Shown piece by piece: positions 8,035 to 17,045 of a stretch of DNA of 64,000 bases (positions within the stretch are counted from its first letter, which is position 1; each line of letters starts with the position of its first letter). This DNA comes from Lysinibacillus pakistanensis. GTDB taxonomy: Bacteria > Bacillota > Bacilli > Bacillales_A > Planococcaceae. Made by a program: the position numbers and the translations under genes. The stretch covers positions 3,532,501 to 3,596,500 of the forward strand of contig NZ_CP126101.1 of NCBI RefSeq assembly GCF_030123245.1, read 5' to 3'. A model generated the notes under the pieces. It saw nothing but the letters and a program-made list of their open reading frames with translations. It did no database searches and was not told where the DNA came from.

Positions 8035-10203
8035 TGACCATATATTTTCGTGAACGCGCACTTCAATCGTACCATCTAAACCCGTAATCAATGTAGGAAG
8101 ATTGCGACTGAAGAAACGCTCCATTACTTCTTCATGTGGATGTCCATATCGATTCTTAAGCCCTGCGCTAAAAATAGTTAGTTCAGGTTGTAGTAGCTCC
8201 ACAAACTGTTCTGTGCTGGAAGTTTTACTACCATGATGTCCAGCCTTCAGTAACGTTATATTCGCTAATTGACTTTTATATAGCTTGATTAGCTGATGTT
8301 CACCAGCCTCCTCTAAATCACCTGTTAATAATGCACGAAAGCTTCCCTGCTGCACAAACAGAACAATTGAATCATTATTTCCCTCATAGTGAGTATCTCG
8401 AGGCCATAAATAGTGGAAGCTAATATTTCCCATTTTCCAGGCTGTCCCTTGCATCTTTTCTTTCACTGGAATTCTTCGCTTTTTGGCCTCGATTAATAAA
8501 TCATGCATCACGGGCTTATCAAGTGAACCAGGAGTAACATGAATTTCCTGCATATTAATTTCCTGTAAAACCTCCTCAGCTCCCTCTACATGATCTGCAT
8601 CTGCATGGGTAACGATAAAAATATCTATATCACGAATTCCTTTACCCTTTAAAAAGGGTACAACTATCTGCCTCCCAACTTCATATGGACTTTCTGCTGT
8701 CTTCCATGATTCCTGCTCAAAGCGTAGTATACCTCCTGAATCAATGACATAGACAGCCCTTCTAAACGGTAATTCAATTACCGTACAGTCTCCTTGCCCT
8801 ACGTTTAAAAATGTAAGCTTAGTTTCTTTAAACAGCATTGGAGACACATGAATAACAAATGCAGGTAATAGAATCACAGCTACAAATTTACCATAATGCT
8901 TCTTTTCTAAATAATATAAGCCCACTAATACACTACCCATTGCTACACAAATTAGCCAAAAGGATGGCTTTCCTGGTGTCCATAATTGAAATGGCCACTG
9001 TTGAATATAAAGGATAAACTCTGTTAGCCAAACTCGTAGTGGCTCATAGATAGCAAAGAAAATTTTTGCGACAGGTAAGGATATAAACGTTAGTACTAGC
9101 AGAACAATATTAATGGGTAAAATAACAAAGGAAAATAGTGGAACAAAAATAATATTTGCAATAAAGGAAGAAATAGAAATTTCATAAAAATGATGCAGTA
9201 ATAATGGATAAACCAGCAGCTGACAAACAAGCGTAATGAAAAAGGAACGAATCAACGTAGTCGTCGTTTGCTTAAAGATTACACCTGAATAAATAAGACT
9301 GCTAGTAGCTAAATAGGATAATTGAAAGCCAATTTGAAAAATAACACCTGGCTCAAGGAGGACAAAGCCTATAAAACTAATAGCAAGCGCATCATTGATG
9401 GGAAGTTGCCACTTAACATGGCGCATTAGTAGAATTAATTCCACGACAGATACTGCACGCCAAACTGAGGGAGCGCCACCTGCTAATACCCCGTATATGG
9501 GTAAAATGATAACAAGCACTATAGTCGCTATTTCCCTCCGTATTCCTATCCGTAAGAGGCCTTCAAAAAATAACCAAGACACAAGAGCCACATGTAGTCC
9601 TGAAATCGCAAAAAGATGTGTAATACCAAGCTTTTGATAGGCTCGTTGAAGCTCGTTGTCTACTTGATCCTGTAAACCAATTAGAAGTGCCTGGGCCTCT
9701 GCAACGAGCGATTGTGGAAACGTTCTCTCAATATGTTTTTTTATTATGTGTCTCTGCTTTGCAAGAAAAGACTGTATAGATTTTTTCTCTTCTACAAACA
9801 TCCAGTCTGAAATCTCAACTATTCCAACTGCACCTTTGCTTAGTAAGTATTTCTCCATCGAAAATGCATATTGATGGGCTGGTGGAATAGGTGCACTTAA
9901 TTCGCCCTGTACAAGGTAGGTGAAGCCTGTTAATGAGTTATTTTCATAATAGTTTTTCTCCTGCTCAGAAGAAAAAGTATACACTATATATAGTTTGTCA
10001 CCTGTCTTAGTTTTTGCAAAGCCTCGAAGGTTTTGACCATTTATTTTATATTCACTTGTCCAAGTAATTTGAAATGTCGACGGCAGCGGGGATGGTTCCG
10101 TCAGTTGAAATGTAACAAGGAAGAGATAGCTAAGCAATCCGGTGCCGATTACTAGACCTGAGATGAAATGGGGTTCATTCTTCAAGTATAGACAAACGAC
10201 CAT
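8005..10203 (-). CDS. comEC: DNA uptake channel protein ComEC/Rec2
   Basis: ComEC forms the membrane channel through which single-stranded DNA enters competent cells. The sequence shows an N-terminal DUF4131 region, the competence-domain helices (about residues 160-450, with HLFAISGLHVAL), and a C-terminal metallo-beta-lactamase-like domain with THADADHVEG and GHHGS metal sites, probably a nuclease. The first ATG (10203) gives 732 residues. The same frame stays open upstream to about 10314 and encodes an extra hydrophobic helix (WIYIALAVLVASIAAY), matching the family's usual length near 770, so the true start is probably upstream, at an ATT codon at 10314 or 10311 or after a frameshift in a T5 run. 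It follows comEB and comEA. Confidence 0.93.
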   Translation of the reverse strand: MVVCLYLKNEPHFISGLVIGTGLLSYLFLVTFQLTEPSPLPSTFQITWTSEYKINGQNLRGFAKTKTGDKLYIVYTFSSEQEKNYYENNSLTGFTYLVQGELSAPIPPAHQYAFSMEKYLLSKGAVGIVEISDWMFVEEKKSIQSFLAKQRHIIKKHIERTFPQSLVAEAQALLIGLQDQVDNELQRAYQKLGITHLFAISGLHVALVSWLFFEGLLRIGIRREIATIVLVIILPIYGVLAGGAPSVWRAVSVVELILLMRHVKWQLPINDALAISFIGFVLLEPGVIFQIGFQLSYLATSSLIYSGVIFKQTTTTLIRSFFITLVCQLLVYPLLLHHFYEISISSFIANIIFVPLFSFVILPINIVLLVLTFISLPVAKIFFAIYEPLRVWLTEFILYIQQWPFQLWTPGKPSFWLICVAMGSVLVGLYYLEKKHYGKFVAVILLPAFVIHVSPMLFKETKLTFLNVGQGDCTVIELPFRRAVYVIDSGGILRFEQESWKTAESPYEVGRQIVVPFLKGKGIRDIDIFIVTHADADHVEGAEEVLQEINMQEIHVTPGSLDKPVMHDLLIEAKKRRIPVKEKMQGTAWKMGNISFHYLWPRDTHYEGNNDSIVLFVQQGSFRALLTGDLEEAGEHQLIKLYKSQLANITLLKAGHHGSKTSSTEQFVELLQPELTIFSAGLKNRYGHPHEEVMERFFSRNLPTLITGLDGTIEVRVHENIWSVQKEKDLVQ

Positions 10204-10292
10204 AAGGAGGAGAATAGACAGTAGCCAAGCTGACTTGTATGCCGCTATCGAGGCTACAAGTACAGCTAATGCTATGTAAATCCATTTATGCT

Positions 10293-10862
10293 TTAAAAAT
10301 TTTTGCCAAATAATGCACTCACCTTCTGTTCATATGGGCGCAATTTTTCAGCAGACATACCACTCTCACGAAGCTCGTTTAGCATGTCTATGTACAAGGC
10401 TAATTTTTCATCGCTTAAAAAGTCGATTTTACGTTCATCAAATGGTACGTGAACAACCTCCACACCTGCTTTTTCAAATAATTCCTGTGCATACGGGTTA
10501 TTCTTATAATCTGTCGCATAGTACACACGCTCAATACCCGCTTGAATTATGGACTTTGTGCATGGGAGACATGGAAAATGAGTCACATATAGATCTGCAC
10601 CCTTTGTAGGTGTACCATATTTAGCACATTGCAGAAGTGCATTCATCTCAGCATGTACTGTACGTACACAATGATTGTCTACAACGTAGCATCCCTTTTC
10701 AATACAATGTTCATCACCTGTAATTGAGCCATTATAGCCACCAGCAATAATTCGTTTATCCCGTACAACAGTTGCGCCAACAGCTAGTCTTGTACATGTA
10801 CTACGCAATGCAAGAAGATGGCTTTGTGCCATAAAAAATTGATCCCAAGTAATTCGCTCCAT
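10293..10862 (-). CDS. comEB: ComE operon protein 2, dCMP deaminase family
   Basis: A cytidine/deoxycytidylate deaminase-fold protein of 189 residues. It carries the zinc motif TVHAEMNALLQ (HAE with the catalytic Glu) and PCLPC (PCxxC). It resembles B. subtilis ComEB. Its dCMP deaminase activity is predicted, and it is not known to be needed for DNA uptake itself. The start at 10862 follows GGAGG by 7 nt; an upstream in-frame ATG lacks a site. Its end overlaps the likely start of comEC, indicating translational coupling within comEA-comEB-comEC. Confidence 0.92.
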   Translation of the reverse strand: MERITWDQFFMAQSHLLALRSTCTRLAVGATVVRDKRIIAGGYNGSITGDEHCIEKGCYVVDNHCVRTVHAEMNALLQCAKYGTPTKGADLYVTHFPCLPCTKSIIQAGIERVYYATDYKNNPYAQELFEKAGVEVVHVPFDERKIDFLSDEKLALYIDMLNELRESGMSAEKLRPYEQKVSALFGKNF

Positions 10863-10985
10863 ATGACTACCTCCATAATAATTTACTATCAATCACTTAA
10901 AAATCTAACATTTTATCATATCACTTTTCTACTATAGTGTAGCCCTTTTTAAAAAGAGTCGTCAATATGACAAAGTTTGTAGCTA

Positions 10986-11633
10986 TTATTTTACTGTAAT
11001 AGAATCCTTTAGCTTCTCAAACGTTTTTTCTCCAATTCCACTTACTTTTTTTAAATCCTCAATCGTTGTGAAGCGCCCATTCTCCTCACGATAGGAGATA
11101 ATACTTTGTGCCTTAGACGGACCAATCCCAGATAAAGTTGACAGGGTTGCTTCATCTGCTTGATTTAAATTGACCTTTTGATCTTTTTGAGACCCTTCAT
11201 TGGTTGATATCCCACTAGTAGACATCGCTAGAATGGAAGCCGTGATCTCGTCTAGCTTTTCACCCTTAACAGGGATATAAATTACCATTTCATCCTGAAC
11301 TTTTTGGGCATGATTAATGAGTTGGGGATCAGCTTCCTGTGTATAGCCACCTGCTAGCTGCACTACATCCACAATACGTTGGTCGGCTTGAAGCTCATAA
11401 ACACCTGGATACATAACAGCACCCTTAATATCCACTGATACCTGCTGAATGACCGCCTCTTTTGCAGGTTCATCTTGTTCAATTTGTTCAATTGGTTGGA
11501 TGGTTTCGATGAGCTCTTCCTGGGGGGATGAAGAGTCGGAACTCGAAAAAAAGAAGTAACAAAGTCCACTGATTACAAGTATGGCGGGGAGCAACATACT
11601 CTTTTTATACTTTTGCCATAAAGATTGGAGCAT
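10986..11633 (-). CDS. comEA: Competence DNA receptor ComEA
   Basis: ComEA is the membrane-anchored double-stranded DNA receptor at the cell surface. The 215-residue protein has an N-terminal transmembrane helix (LLPAILVISGLCYFFF), an acidic linker, an SLBB domain (VDIKGAVMYPGVYEL, about residues 68-125), and two C-terminal helix-hairpin-helix motifs (LSTLSGIGPSKAQSI, LKKVSGIGEKTFEKL) that bind DNA backbone. It is the first gene of the comE operon. The B. subtilis neighbour comER is absent; hen1-pnkp occupies that place in divergent orientation. Confidence 0.94.
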   Translation of the reverse strand: MLQSLWQKYKKSMLLPAILVISGLCYFFFSSSDSSSPQEELIETIQPIEQIEQDEPAKEAVIQQVSVDIKGAVMYPGVYELQADQRIVDVVQLAGGYTQEADPQLINHAQKVQDEMVIYIPVKGEKLDEITASILAMSTSGISTNEGSQKDQKVNLNQADEATLSTLSGIGPSKAQSIISYREENGRFTTIEDLKKVSGIGEKTFEKLKDSITVK

Positions 11634-11722
11634 TCTCTACATCCTTTCTTTTGCAAAAGGTAATCATATGGAGTCTATTTCATCTTACAATATTATCCTT
11701 GTATTGAAAAGATAGTTCGACA

Positions 11723-11833
11723 ATCAATTTCACCTTGGCGTAATTGTAGCTGCTGCTGCCGCTACGCTTTCGCGCAAAAAACATCTGCCGTTTTGTTTTC
11801 GATATAAAAAACATTTGCTGAATAGAGATAAAA
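11723..11833 (+). repeat. Repeat family copy R1 (head + GC-rich core)
   Basis: Begins ATCAATTTCACCTTGGCG and continues TAATTG, close to the head found at 37288, 56106 and 60513. Then come GCCGCTACGCTTTCGCGC and AAAAACAT units, and it ends GAATAGAGATAAA, a diverged form of the GAATGAAGATAAA tail. It lacks the CAGTAGGTG and CACCTGTAGAGG modules. It lies between divergent comEA and hen1. Confidence 0.8.
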
Positions 11834-11948
11834 TAATATAACTACTTTTTGATTCACAAAACATTAGACTCTGACAGTATTAGACAAAATTGTGTTATGC
11901 TTTGAAAGTGACACAGCAAACCTTTGCGTACTGAAATGGAGGATGACA

Positions 11949-13244
11949 ATGCAGCTAACGATCCGAGCAAAGGGAGAAAATGTGAAAGCTATCTCCTATT
12001 TACTTTCAAAAAATCCTAATAATCTTTATGAGCGAAGAGTCAGGGAGCATTTAGTTCGACTTGTCTATCATGAGTTCACTGAAACAAATCTAGGGGTAAC
12101 CATTTTTGTTACACCAGATCCACTTGCTCTTGTTCAAAATGACAATGCACTTGATATAACACACTATATTAATGATCGCGAATTCGCTGCCAGCAGTATT
12201 TTTTTATCTCTTATCCGCTCAGCTTTAGGTACAGCATTAAATGGTAAGCCAAAAGAGGAGTATACGGAATGGGTCTTACATTCATTTGGATTTGAATTTG
12301 AAGTGGGACCCATCGCATCCACAATGACAAATGAAGAGATAAGTGACCTATTTGAGCCTCTAGGGTATACTGTAAGCATTGAGGCTATACATCACCAGCA
12401 ACGTGCACGTTTTCTAACATTATCAGCGGACATCACGCTTCAACAAGCATTGCAACATCTTTTTGTGCTCATCCCAGTGTTAGATGATTACAAGCACTAT
12501 TTTATCGATCAATTAGAGGTGGATAAGCTTAATCGTTATGGAGAAGGCTGGTTAGCTACACATCCAATGAAAGAGGTTATTTATAAAAAAGCACTTCGCT
12601 TCTCCCATCTATATGATAAGAGTACAACAGCAAAACCTTCTACTAGTTCTCTAAATGCATTACGTTATGAAAAAATAGTAGAAACGATTAAACAGCTCCC
12701 CCGAAAATCGTCTATTGTGGATTTAGGCTCTGGTGAGGGCAAGCTTTCAAGTTTACTTGCCTATATAGAAGGCGTTGAAGAGCTGCTTGCTGTTGAGCCA
12801 AGTGAAATAGCTATGAAAAAAGCGCTTAAGCGTTTTGAAGCGCTAGAGGGAGTATCTGTATCCCCTACACCTACATGGGGTTCTTTATTCTATTATGATG
12901 CACGTTTACAGCATAAGGATGTCATTGTATTATGTGAGGTTATTGAACATATTGATGAGGAGCGTCTTCCCAAGATTATGTCATTATTGCTAACTCAATA
13001 CAGTCCCCAAACATTAATCCTTACAACACCAAATGCTGAATATAATAAGGTTTATGAATTGAATACTATGCGTCATAATGATCACCGATTTGAATGGACT
13101 CGAGAACAATTTCAAGAATGGTGTTCTACGATGAATACTCATGAACAATATGAGCTTTCATTTACAGGCATTGGTGATCGGCACGAACTATATGGACAAC
13201 CTACTCAAATGTGTATTTTCAGGAAAAAGGAGATGATTTTATGA
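11949..13244 (+). CDS. hen1: RNA 3'-terminal 2'-O-methyltransferase Hen1
   Basis: Bacterial Hen1 methylates the 2'-hydroxyl at the 3' end of a cleaved RNA before ligation, so the repaired site cannot be cut again by the same ribotoxin. The C-terminal half is a methyltransferase: SSIVDLGSGEGKLSSLL binds S-adenosylmethionine, and CEVIEHID plus a later His (RHNDHRF) give the Mg2+-binding Glu-Glu-His-His set specific to Hen1. The N-terminal half (about 1-240) is the bacterial Hen1 domain that contacts Pnkp. The ATG at 11949 follows GGAGGATGACA; ATG codons upstream lack a site. The stop overlaps the pnkp start as ATGA. Confidence 0.95.
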   Translation: MQLTIRAKGENVKAISYLLSKNPNNLYERRVREHLVRLVYHEFTETNLGVTIFVTPDPLALVQNDNALDITHYINDREFAASSIFLSLIRSALGTALNGKPKEEYTEWVLHSFGFEFEVGPIASTMTNEEISDLFEPLGYTVSIEAIHHQQRARFLTLSADITLQQALQHLFVLIPVLDDYKHYFIDQLEVDKLNRYGEGWLATHPMKEVIYKKALRFSHLYDKSTTAKPSTSSLNALRYEKIVETIKQLPRKSSIVDLGSGEGKLSSLLAYIEGVEELLAVEPSEIAMKKALKRFEALEGVSVSPTPTWGSLFYYDARLQHKDVIVLCEVIEHIDEERLPKIMSLLLTQYSPQTLILTTPNAEYNKVYELNTMRHNDHRFEWTREQFQEWCSTMNTHEQYELSFTGIGDRHELYGQPTQMCIFRKKEMIL

Positions 13245-15826
13245 ACATTACCATACCAAGCATTGGGATTGTTCTGCTAATTGGTCCATCCAATAGTGGG
13301 AAATCGACACTTTTACAACACTGGGTAAATACAGGCATCCTTTCTCCTTCAGAAATCATTAGTTCAGATACATATCGGACACTTGTTTCAGATTCGAATT
13401 ATATAAATTTTCAAGGCCATTCACAGGAAGAAGCAGAACTTTTATATGAACAATATTTCGCAATCTCAACGCAAGCATTTGCCGTTATGGAGCGGGTTTT
13501 AGAAGCAAGATGTACGTTGAATAAATGCACCTTTGTCGATGCAACTCACCTAAAATCAGAAGAACGTCAACAATACATTTTACTTGGTAAAAAGCTACAT
13601 GTTCCTGTTTGTGCAATTGTATTAGATATTCCCCTAGAAGAATTACTACAACGTGATACGATGCGTAAGGACCCACGAGGAATTAAACGCATTAAACAAC
13701 AGGCACGATTATTGAAATCGGAAAAACGATTGATAAAAAAAGAGTCGTTTTTGAAAACATATTTTGTAAAAGAAATAGAGGCGCTAACGCTAACTAGACA
13801 AGAGTCCCCTTTATATCTAAATGTAGATGCAGGGCTTGATATTATTGGCGATATTCACGGTTGTTATGACGAATTACTTGAATTACTTAAAAAGCTAGAA
13901 TACGAAGTTAATAACGAGGGTTATTTTATTCACCCACAAGGCCGACGCTTTGTTTCAGTGGGCGATATTATGAGTAGAGGGCCAAAATCAATCAAAACCA
14001 TGGAATTTTTTGAACGTCATATCGAGCGCGGACTTGCCTTTATGACCGATAGTAATCATGGCTGGAAAATTGCTCGTTGGTTAGACGGACGAAATGTATC
14101 GTTGCATCATGGGGATGAGCTGGTAGAAGCAGAATTTATGGACTATGAAAATACCTATGGAGGGGCGCAAACAGCAGCCTTAAAAGCACGACTAGCAAAA
14201 TGTTTACTTGCTGCACCTTCCCATTACGTGTTAATGAATAAAGGCCTTGCATCCGCTGTTGTCACGCATGCAGGAATTCGTGACCGTTATATAGGCAAGC
14301 AATCATCTAGAATTTCTGATTTCTGTCGCTATGGAGATGTACAAGAGCTAAATATTTCTGGCAAGCCTATACGCAATGATTGGTTTACTGAGCATCAAAC
14401 ATCCCAGCTAATTATTTGGGGGCATGACCCAAAAATCAATCCTCTTAAACAGAATCATACTTTGAATATCGATCAGGGCGTTGTCTTTGGTGGTCAATTA
14501 ACCGCATTTCGATATCCTGAACAAACAATTATTTCTGTAAATGCCTATAAAAACTATGCTGGTACGCAAAATAATCCCTTACTTGAAGCGAAAGCAAAAC
14601 GGTTCGAGCCACCGAACATTGCGGCATTTCTAGCGGGATTTGCTGTTGAAACCTCGTACTTGGGCGCAATACAAATTCCTGGTGCGCAAGCAAAAGCGGC
14701 TATAGACAGCGTTTCTCACTATACAGTACCCTTAGAACAACTTATTTATATACCACCAACTATGAGTCCCACTCCGCAAACTTCTGCTCTAGACAATACT
14801 TTAGAGCATCCTGCTGAAGCATTTGCTTATTATAAAAAACACGGCGTGCAAACAATGATTGCCGAGAAGAAACACATGGGGAGTCGTGCAGTAGTTTTAC
14901 TATTTAAGGATGAACAAGTTGCAAAAGAATATATGGATATGGAAATGTTCGGTATTTTGACTACTAGAACCGGCAGACGCTTTTTTGATAAAGAGATGGA
15001 ATTTAAAATTGTTCAACAGCTTCATTCTGAACTGCTTGGGAAAAACTACTTTGAAAAATTTAATACGAATTTTGTTCTGCTTGATGCCGAAATTCTACCT
15101 TGGAACTTAAAAGCACAGCAGCTAATTGATCAGCAATATGCACATGTCGCTGAACAAGCACTGATGGACCGTTCAAAGCTTGTAGAGAAATTACAAAATA
15201 CAACACAAATCAATGTATCAGAATGGCTTCAAGACTATCAATATTTACTTAACAATGCACAACAATTTTCAACGATTTATCAAAACTACTGCTGGGAGGT
15301 TCAAGACACGTCAGCTATTCAAATAGCTCCCTTCCATGTATTAGCACATAGCGCTGAAACGTATTTCCACAAACCACATACATGGCATATGGAAATGAAT
15401 CGACTATTTGCCAAAAACTCCGACATCTTTATTGAAACAGACTATAAAATTATTCATGATGAAGCCTCTGAGCAGGAGGTCATTGCATGGTGGGAGGAAA
15501 TGACTGCTGCTGGTCATGAAGGGATTGTGATTAAACCTGAACTATTTGTAACAACATATAAAGGCAAATTAATTCAGCCAGCAATTAAAGTACGTGGGCG
15601 CGAGTATTTGCGCATCATCTATGGCATGGATTATTTACAGACTTCAAATTTAATAAAACTTAAAGAACGCAACCCAAGTAAAAAAATGAGGAATGCATTA
15701 CGTGAATTCGCACTCGGATTAGAAGGGATTGAGCGTTTTGTCAGAGGCGAATCAACCGCCCGCATACATGAATGTGTACTAGGCACATTAGCACTTGAAA
15801 GCGACCCTGTCGACCCAAGACTTTAA
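13241..15826 (+). CDS. pnkp: Polynucleotide kinase-phosphatase-ligase Pnkp
   Basis: Pnkp heals and seals broken RNA: 5' kinase, 2',3'-phosphatase and adenylyltransferase activities in one 861-residue chain. The kinase P-loop is GPSNSGKS (15-22). The phosphatase (about 195-470) has DIHG, VGDIMSRGP, SNHG, VTHAG, WGHD and a late Asp (NIDQG); all expected metal and arginine ligands are kept, although GDxxDRGP reads GDIMSRGP. The ligase domain has the KHMGSR nucleotidyl-lysine motif, HEGIVIKPE and the QPAIKVRGREYLRIIYG motif. Bacterial Pnkp needs Hen1 to ligate. The two genes overlap by four bases, fitting a stoichiometric complex. Confidence 0.96.
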   Translation: MNITIPSIGIVLLIGPSNSGKSTLLQHWVNTGILSPSEIISSDTYRTLVSDSNYINFQGHSQEEAELLYEQYFAISTQAFAVMERVLEARCTLNKCTFVDATHLKSEERQQYILLGKKLHVPVCAIVLDIPLEELLQRDTMRKDPRGIKRIKQQARLLKSEKRLIKKESFLKTYFVKEIEALTLTRQESPLYLNVDAGLDIIGDIHGCYDELLELLKKLEYEVNNEGYFIHPQGRRFVSVGDIMSRGPKSIKTMEFFERHIERGLAFMTDSNHGWKIARWLDGRNVSLHHGDELVEAEFMDYENTYGGAQTAALKARLAKCLLAAPSHYVLMNKGLASAVVTHAGIRDRYIGKQSSRISDFCRYGDVQELNISGKPIRNDWFTEHQTSQLIIWGHDPKINPLKQNHTLNIDQGVVFGGQLTAFRYPEQTIISVNAYKNYAGTQNNPLLEAKAKRFEPPNIAAFLAGFAVETSYLGAIQIPGAQAKAAIDSVSHYTVPLEQLIYIPPTMSPTPQTSALDNTLEHPAEAFAYYKKHGVQTMIAEKKHMGSRAVVLLFKDEQVAKEYMDMEMFGILTTRTGRRFFDKEMEFKIVQQLHSELLGKNYFEKFNTNFVLLDAEILPWNLKAQQLIDQQYAHVAEQALMDRSKLVEKLQNTTQINVSEWLQDYQYLLNNAQQFSTIYQNYCWEVQDTSAIQIAPFHVLAHSAETYFHKPHTWHMEMNRLFAKNSDIFIETDYKIIHDEASEQEVIAWWEEMTAAGHEGIVIKPELFVTTYKGKLIQPAIKVRGREYLRIIYGMDYLQTSNLIKLKERNPSKKMRNALREFALGLEGIERFVRGESTARIHECVLGTLALESDPVDPRL

Positions 15827-15845
15827 AAGGGACAACTGTTGCTGA

Positions 15846-15908
15846 ATTCTATCTATCATTTTGACTATTCTATCCACCGATTTGTGGATTCTATCCGTCA
15901 CTTTTCTT
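15846..15908 (+). repeat. Three 21-bp direct repeats after pnkp
   Basis: ATTCTATC recurs at 15846, 15867 and 15888, exactly 21 bp apart, with partial similarity in the rest of each unit (second unit CACCGATTTGTGG). It lies between the pnkp stop and the terminator. Confidence 0.7.
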
Positions 15909-15918
15909 TTTTTGCCAT

Positions 15919-15961
15919 AAAAAAACAGCTTGCTGGATATATACCAACAAGCTGTTTTTTT
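15919..15961. terminator. Bidirectional terminator, pnkp / yqeM
   Basis: AAAAACAGCTTG pairs with CAAGCTGTTTTT, with U-runs in both directions. It separates the convergent pnkp and yqeM genes and touches the last codon of yqeM. Confidence 0.8.
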
Positions 15962-16700
15962 ATTTCACCGCACGAATAAAAATGCGTTCACTTTCGTATT
16001 CAGGGGCATCATCTGTAAAATCCGAGGTTACCTCCACATGGTTGAAACCAATTGTACGAAGCCATGTCATATATTGCTCAATGGGGAATGTACGTTGAAT
16101 ATGCTCCTCGTCGAAGCGTTCATACAAATCACTTACAGCATCTCTGACAAAAAAAGTCATTTGATGAATAACAGAGTGTTCGAAATCACCTGGCTCCGTA
16201 TGCCATACATAGCTAATATCACCATTGTCATACGTAAATGGACTATCTAAAAAAATATCATTCATTTTATATAGTGAATGCACATCAAAAAATAGTTGAC
16301 CGCCATCTTTTAGAGCATTATATATTCGCTCTAATGTAACATAAACTGCTTTTTCCTGTAAGACATAATTTAATGAGTCAATAGCTATTGTTACAACGTC
16401 AAGCGCCTCAAAGCCCTCTAATTCATCCATTGACATACAAAATAGGGGGACATGTAATCCTACATCAGCAAATCGTTCTGCGGCAATTGAGAGCATATTT
16501 TCAGATAGATCAATTCCACTCACACTGTAACCAGCCCTTGCTAATAACAGACTAAGCACACCTGTACCACAGCCGATGTCTAAGAGTTTAGGGAATTGAT
16601 TACATGGTGCATGCTGCAAAACCCATTCTACATATTTATCGTAGGGAATATCGACTTGCAGTTCATCATACACATGGGCAAAACGTTCGTAGCTACTCAC
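15960..16700 (-). CDS. yqeM: Class I SAM-dependent methyltransferase YqeM
   Basis: A 246-residue Rossmann-fold methyltransferase. LLDIGCGTGVLSLLLA is the S-adenosylmethionine-binding loop and SGIDLSENML the second ribose-binding strand. The substrate is not known for this family. It starts with GTG immediately after the rsfS stop (TAAGTG), the arrangement of yqeL-yqeM in B. subtilis, so co-translation with the ribosome-silencing factor is likely. Confidence 0.88.
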   Translation of the reverse strand: MSSYERFAHVYDELQVDIPYDKYVEWVLQHAPCNQFPKLLDIGCGTGVLSLLLARAGYSVSGIDLSENMLSIAAERFADVGLHVPLFCMSMDELEGFEALDVVTIAIDSLNYVLQEKAVYVTLERIYNALKDGGQLFFDVHSLYKMNDIFLDSPFTYDNGDISYVWHTEPGDFEHSVIHQMTFFVRDAVSDLYERFDEEHIQRTFPIEQYMTWLRTIGFNHVEVTSDFTDDAPEYESERIFIRAVK

Positions 16701-17045
16701 TTAAGCCTCGGGGATGTCTAGTTGCGGTGCATCGCCCCATAGACGCTCTAAATTATAATAAGCGCGCTCATCCTTATGGAATACGTGTGCTACTACATCT
16801 CCTAAGTCTACTAAAACCCAGCGAGCTGCATCGAAACCTTCAACACGACGAATTTCATAGCCCTCTTTTTCAGCCACATCCTGTAACTCACGCGCAATAG
16901 CTTGCACTTGGCGATCTGAGTTACCATGAGCAATGATAAAATAATCTGCTAAAAGTGAAATACCTTGCATATTTAAAACGACAATGTCCTCCCCATGTTT
17001 GTCGTCTATTGCTTTGTAAGCTGCTTGTAATAAAGTTGAAGTCAT
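16701..17045 (-). CDS. rsfS: Ribosomal silencing factor RsfS
   Basis: RsfS binds ribosomal protein uL14 on the 50S subunit and blocks joining to 30S under poor nutrition. The 114-residue protein shows the family core: DIVVLNMQGISLLADYFIIAHG, SDRQVQAIA and WVLVDLGDVVAHVFH. It overlaps yqeK by ATGA and abuts yqeM. Confidence 0.94.
   Translation of the reverse strand: MTSTLLQAAYKAIDDKHGEDIVVLNMQGISLLADYFIIAHGNSDRQVQAIARELQDVAEKEGYEIRRVEGFDAARWVLVDLGDVVAHVFHKDERAYYNLERLWGDAPQLDIPEA

Noticed and set aside
15930..16250. 106-codon plus-strand frame opposite yqeM
   Set aside because: It begins in the terminator and is antisense to a well-supported methyltransferase gene.
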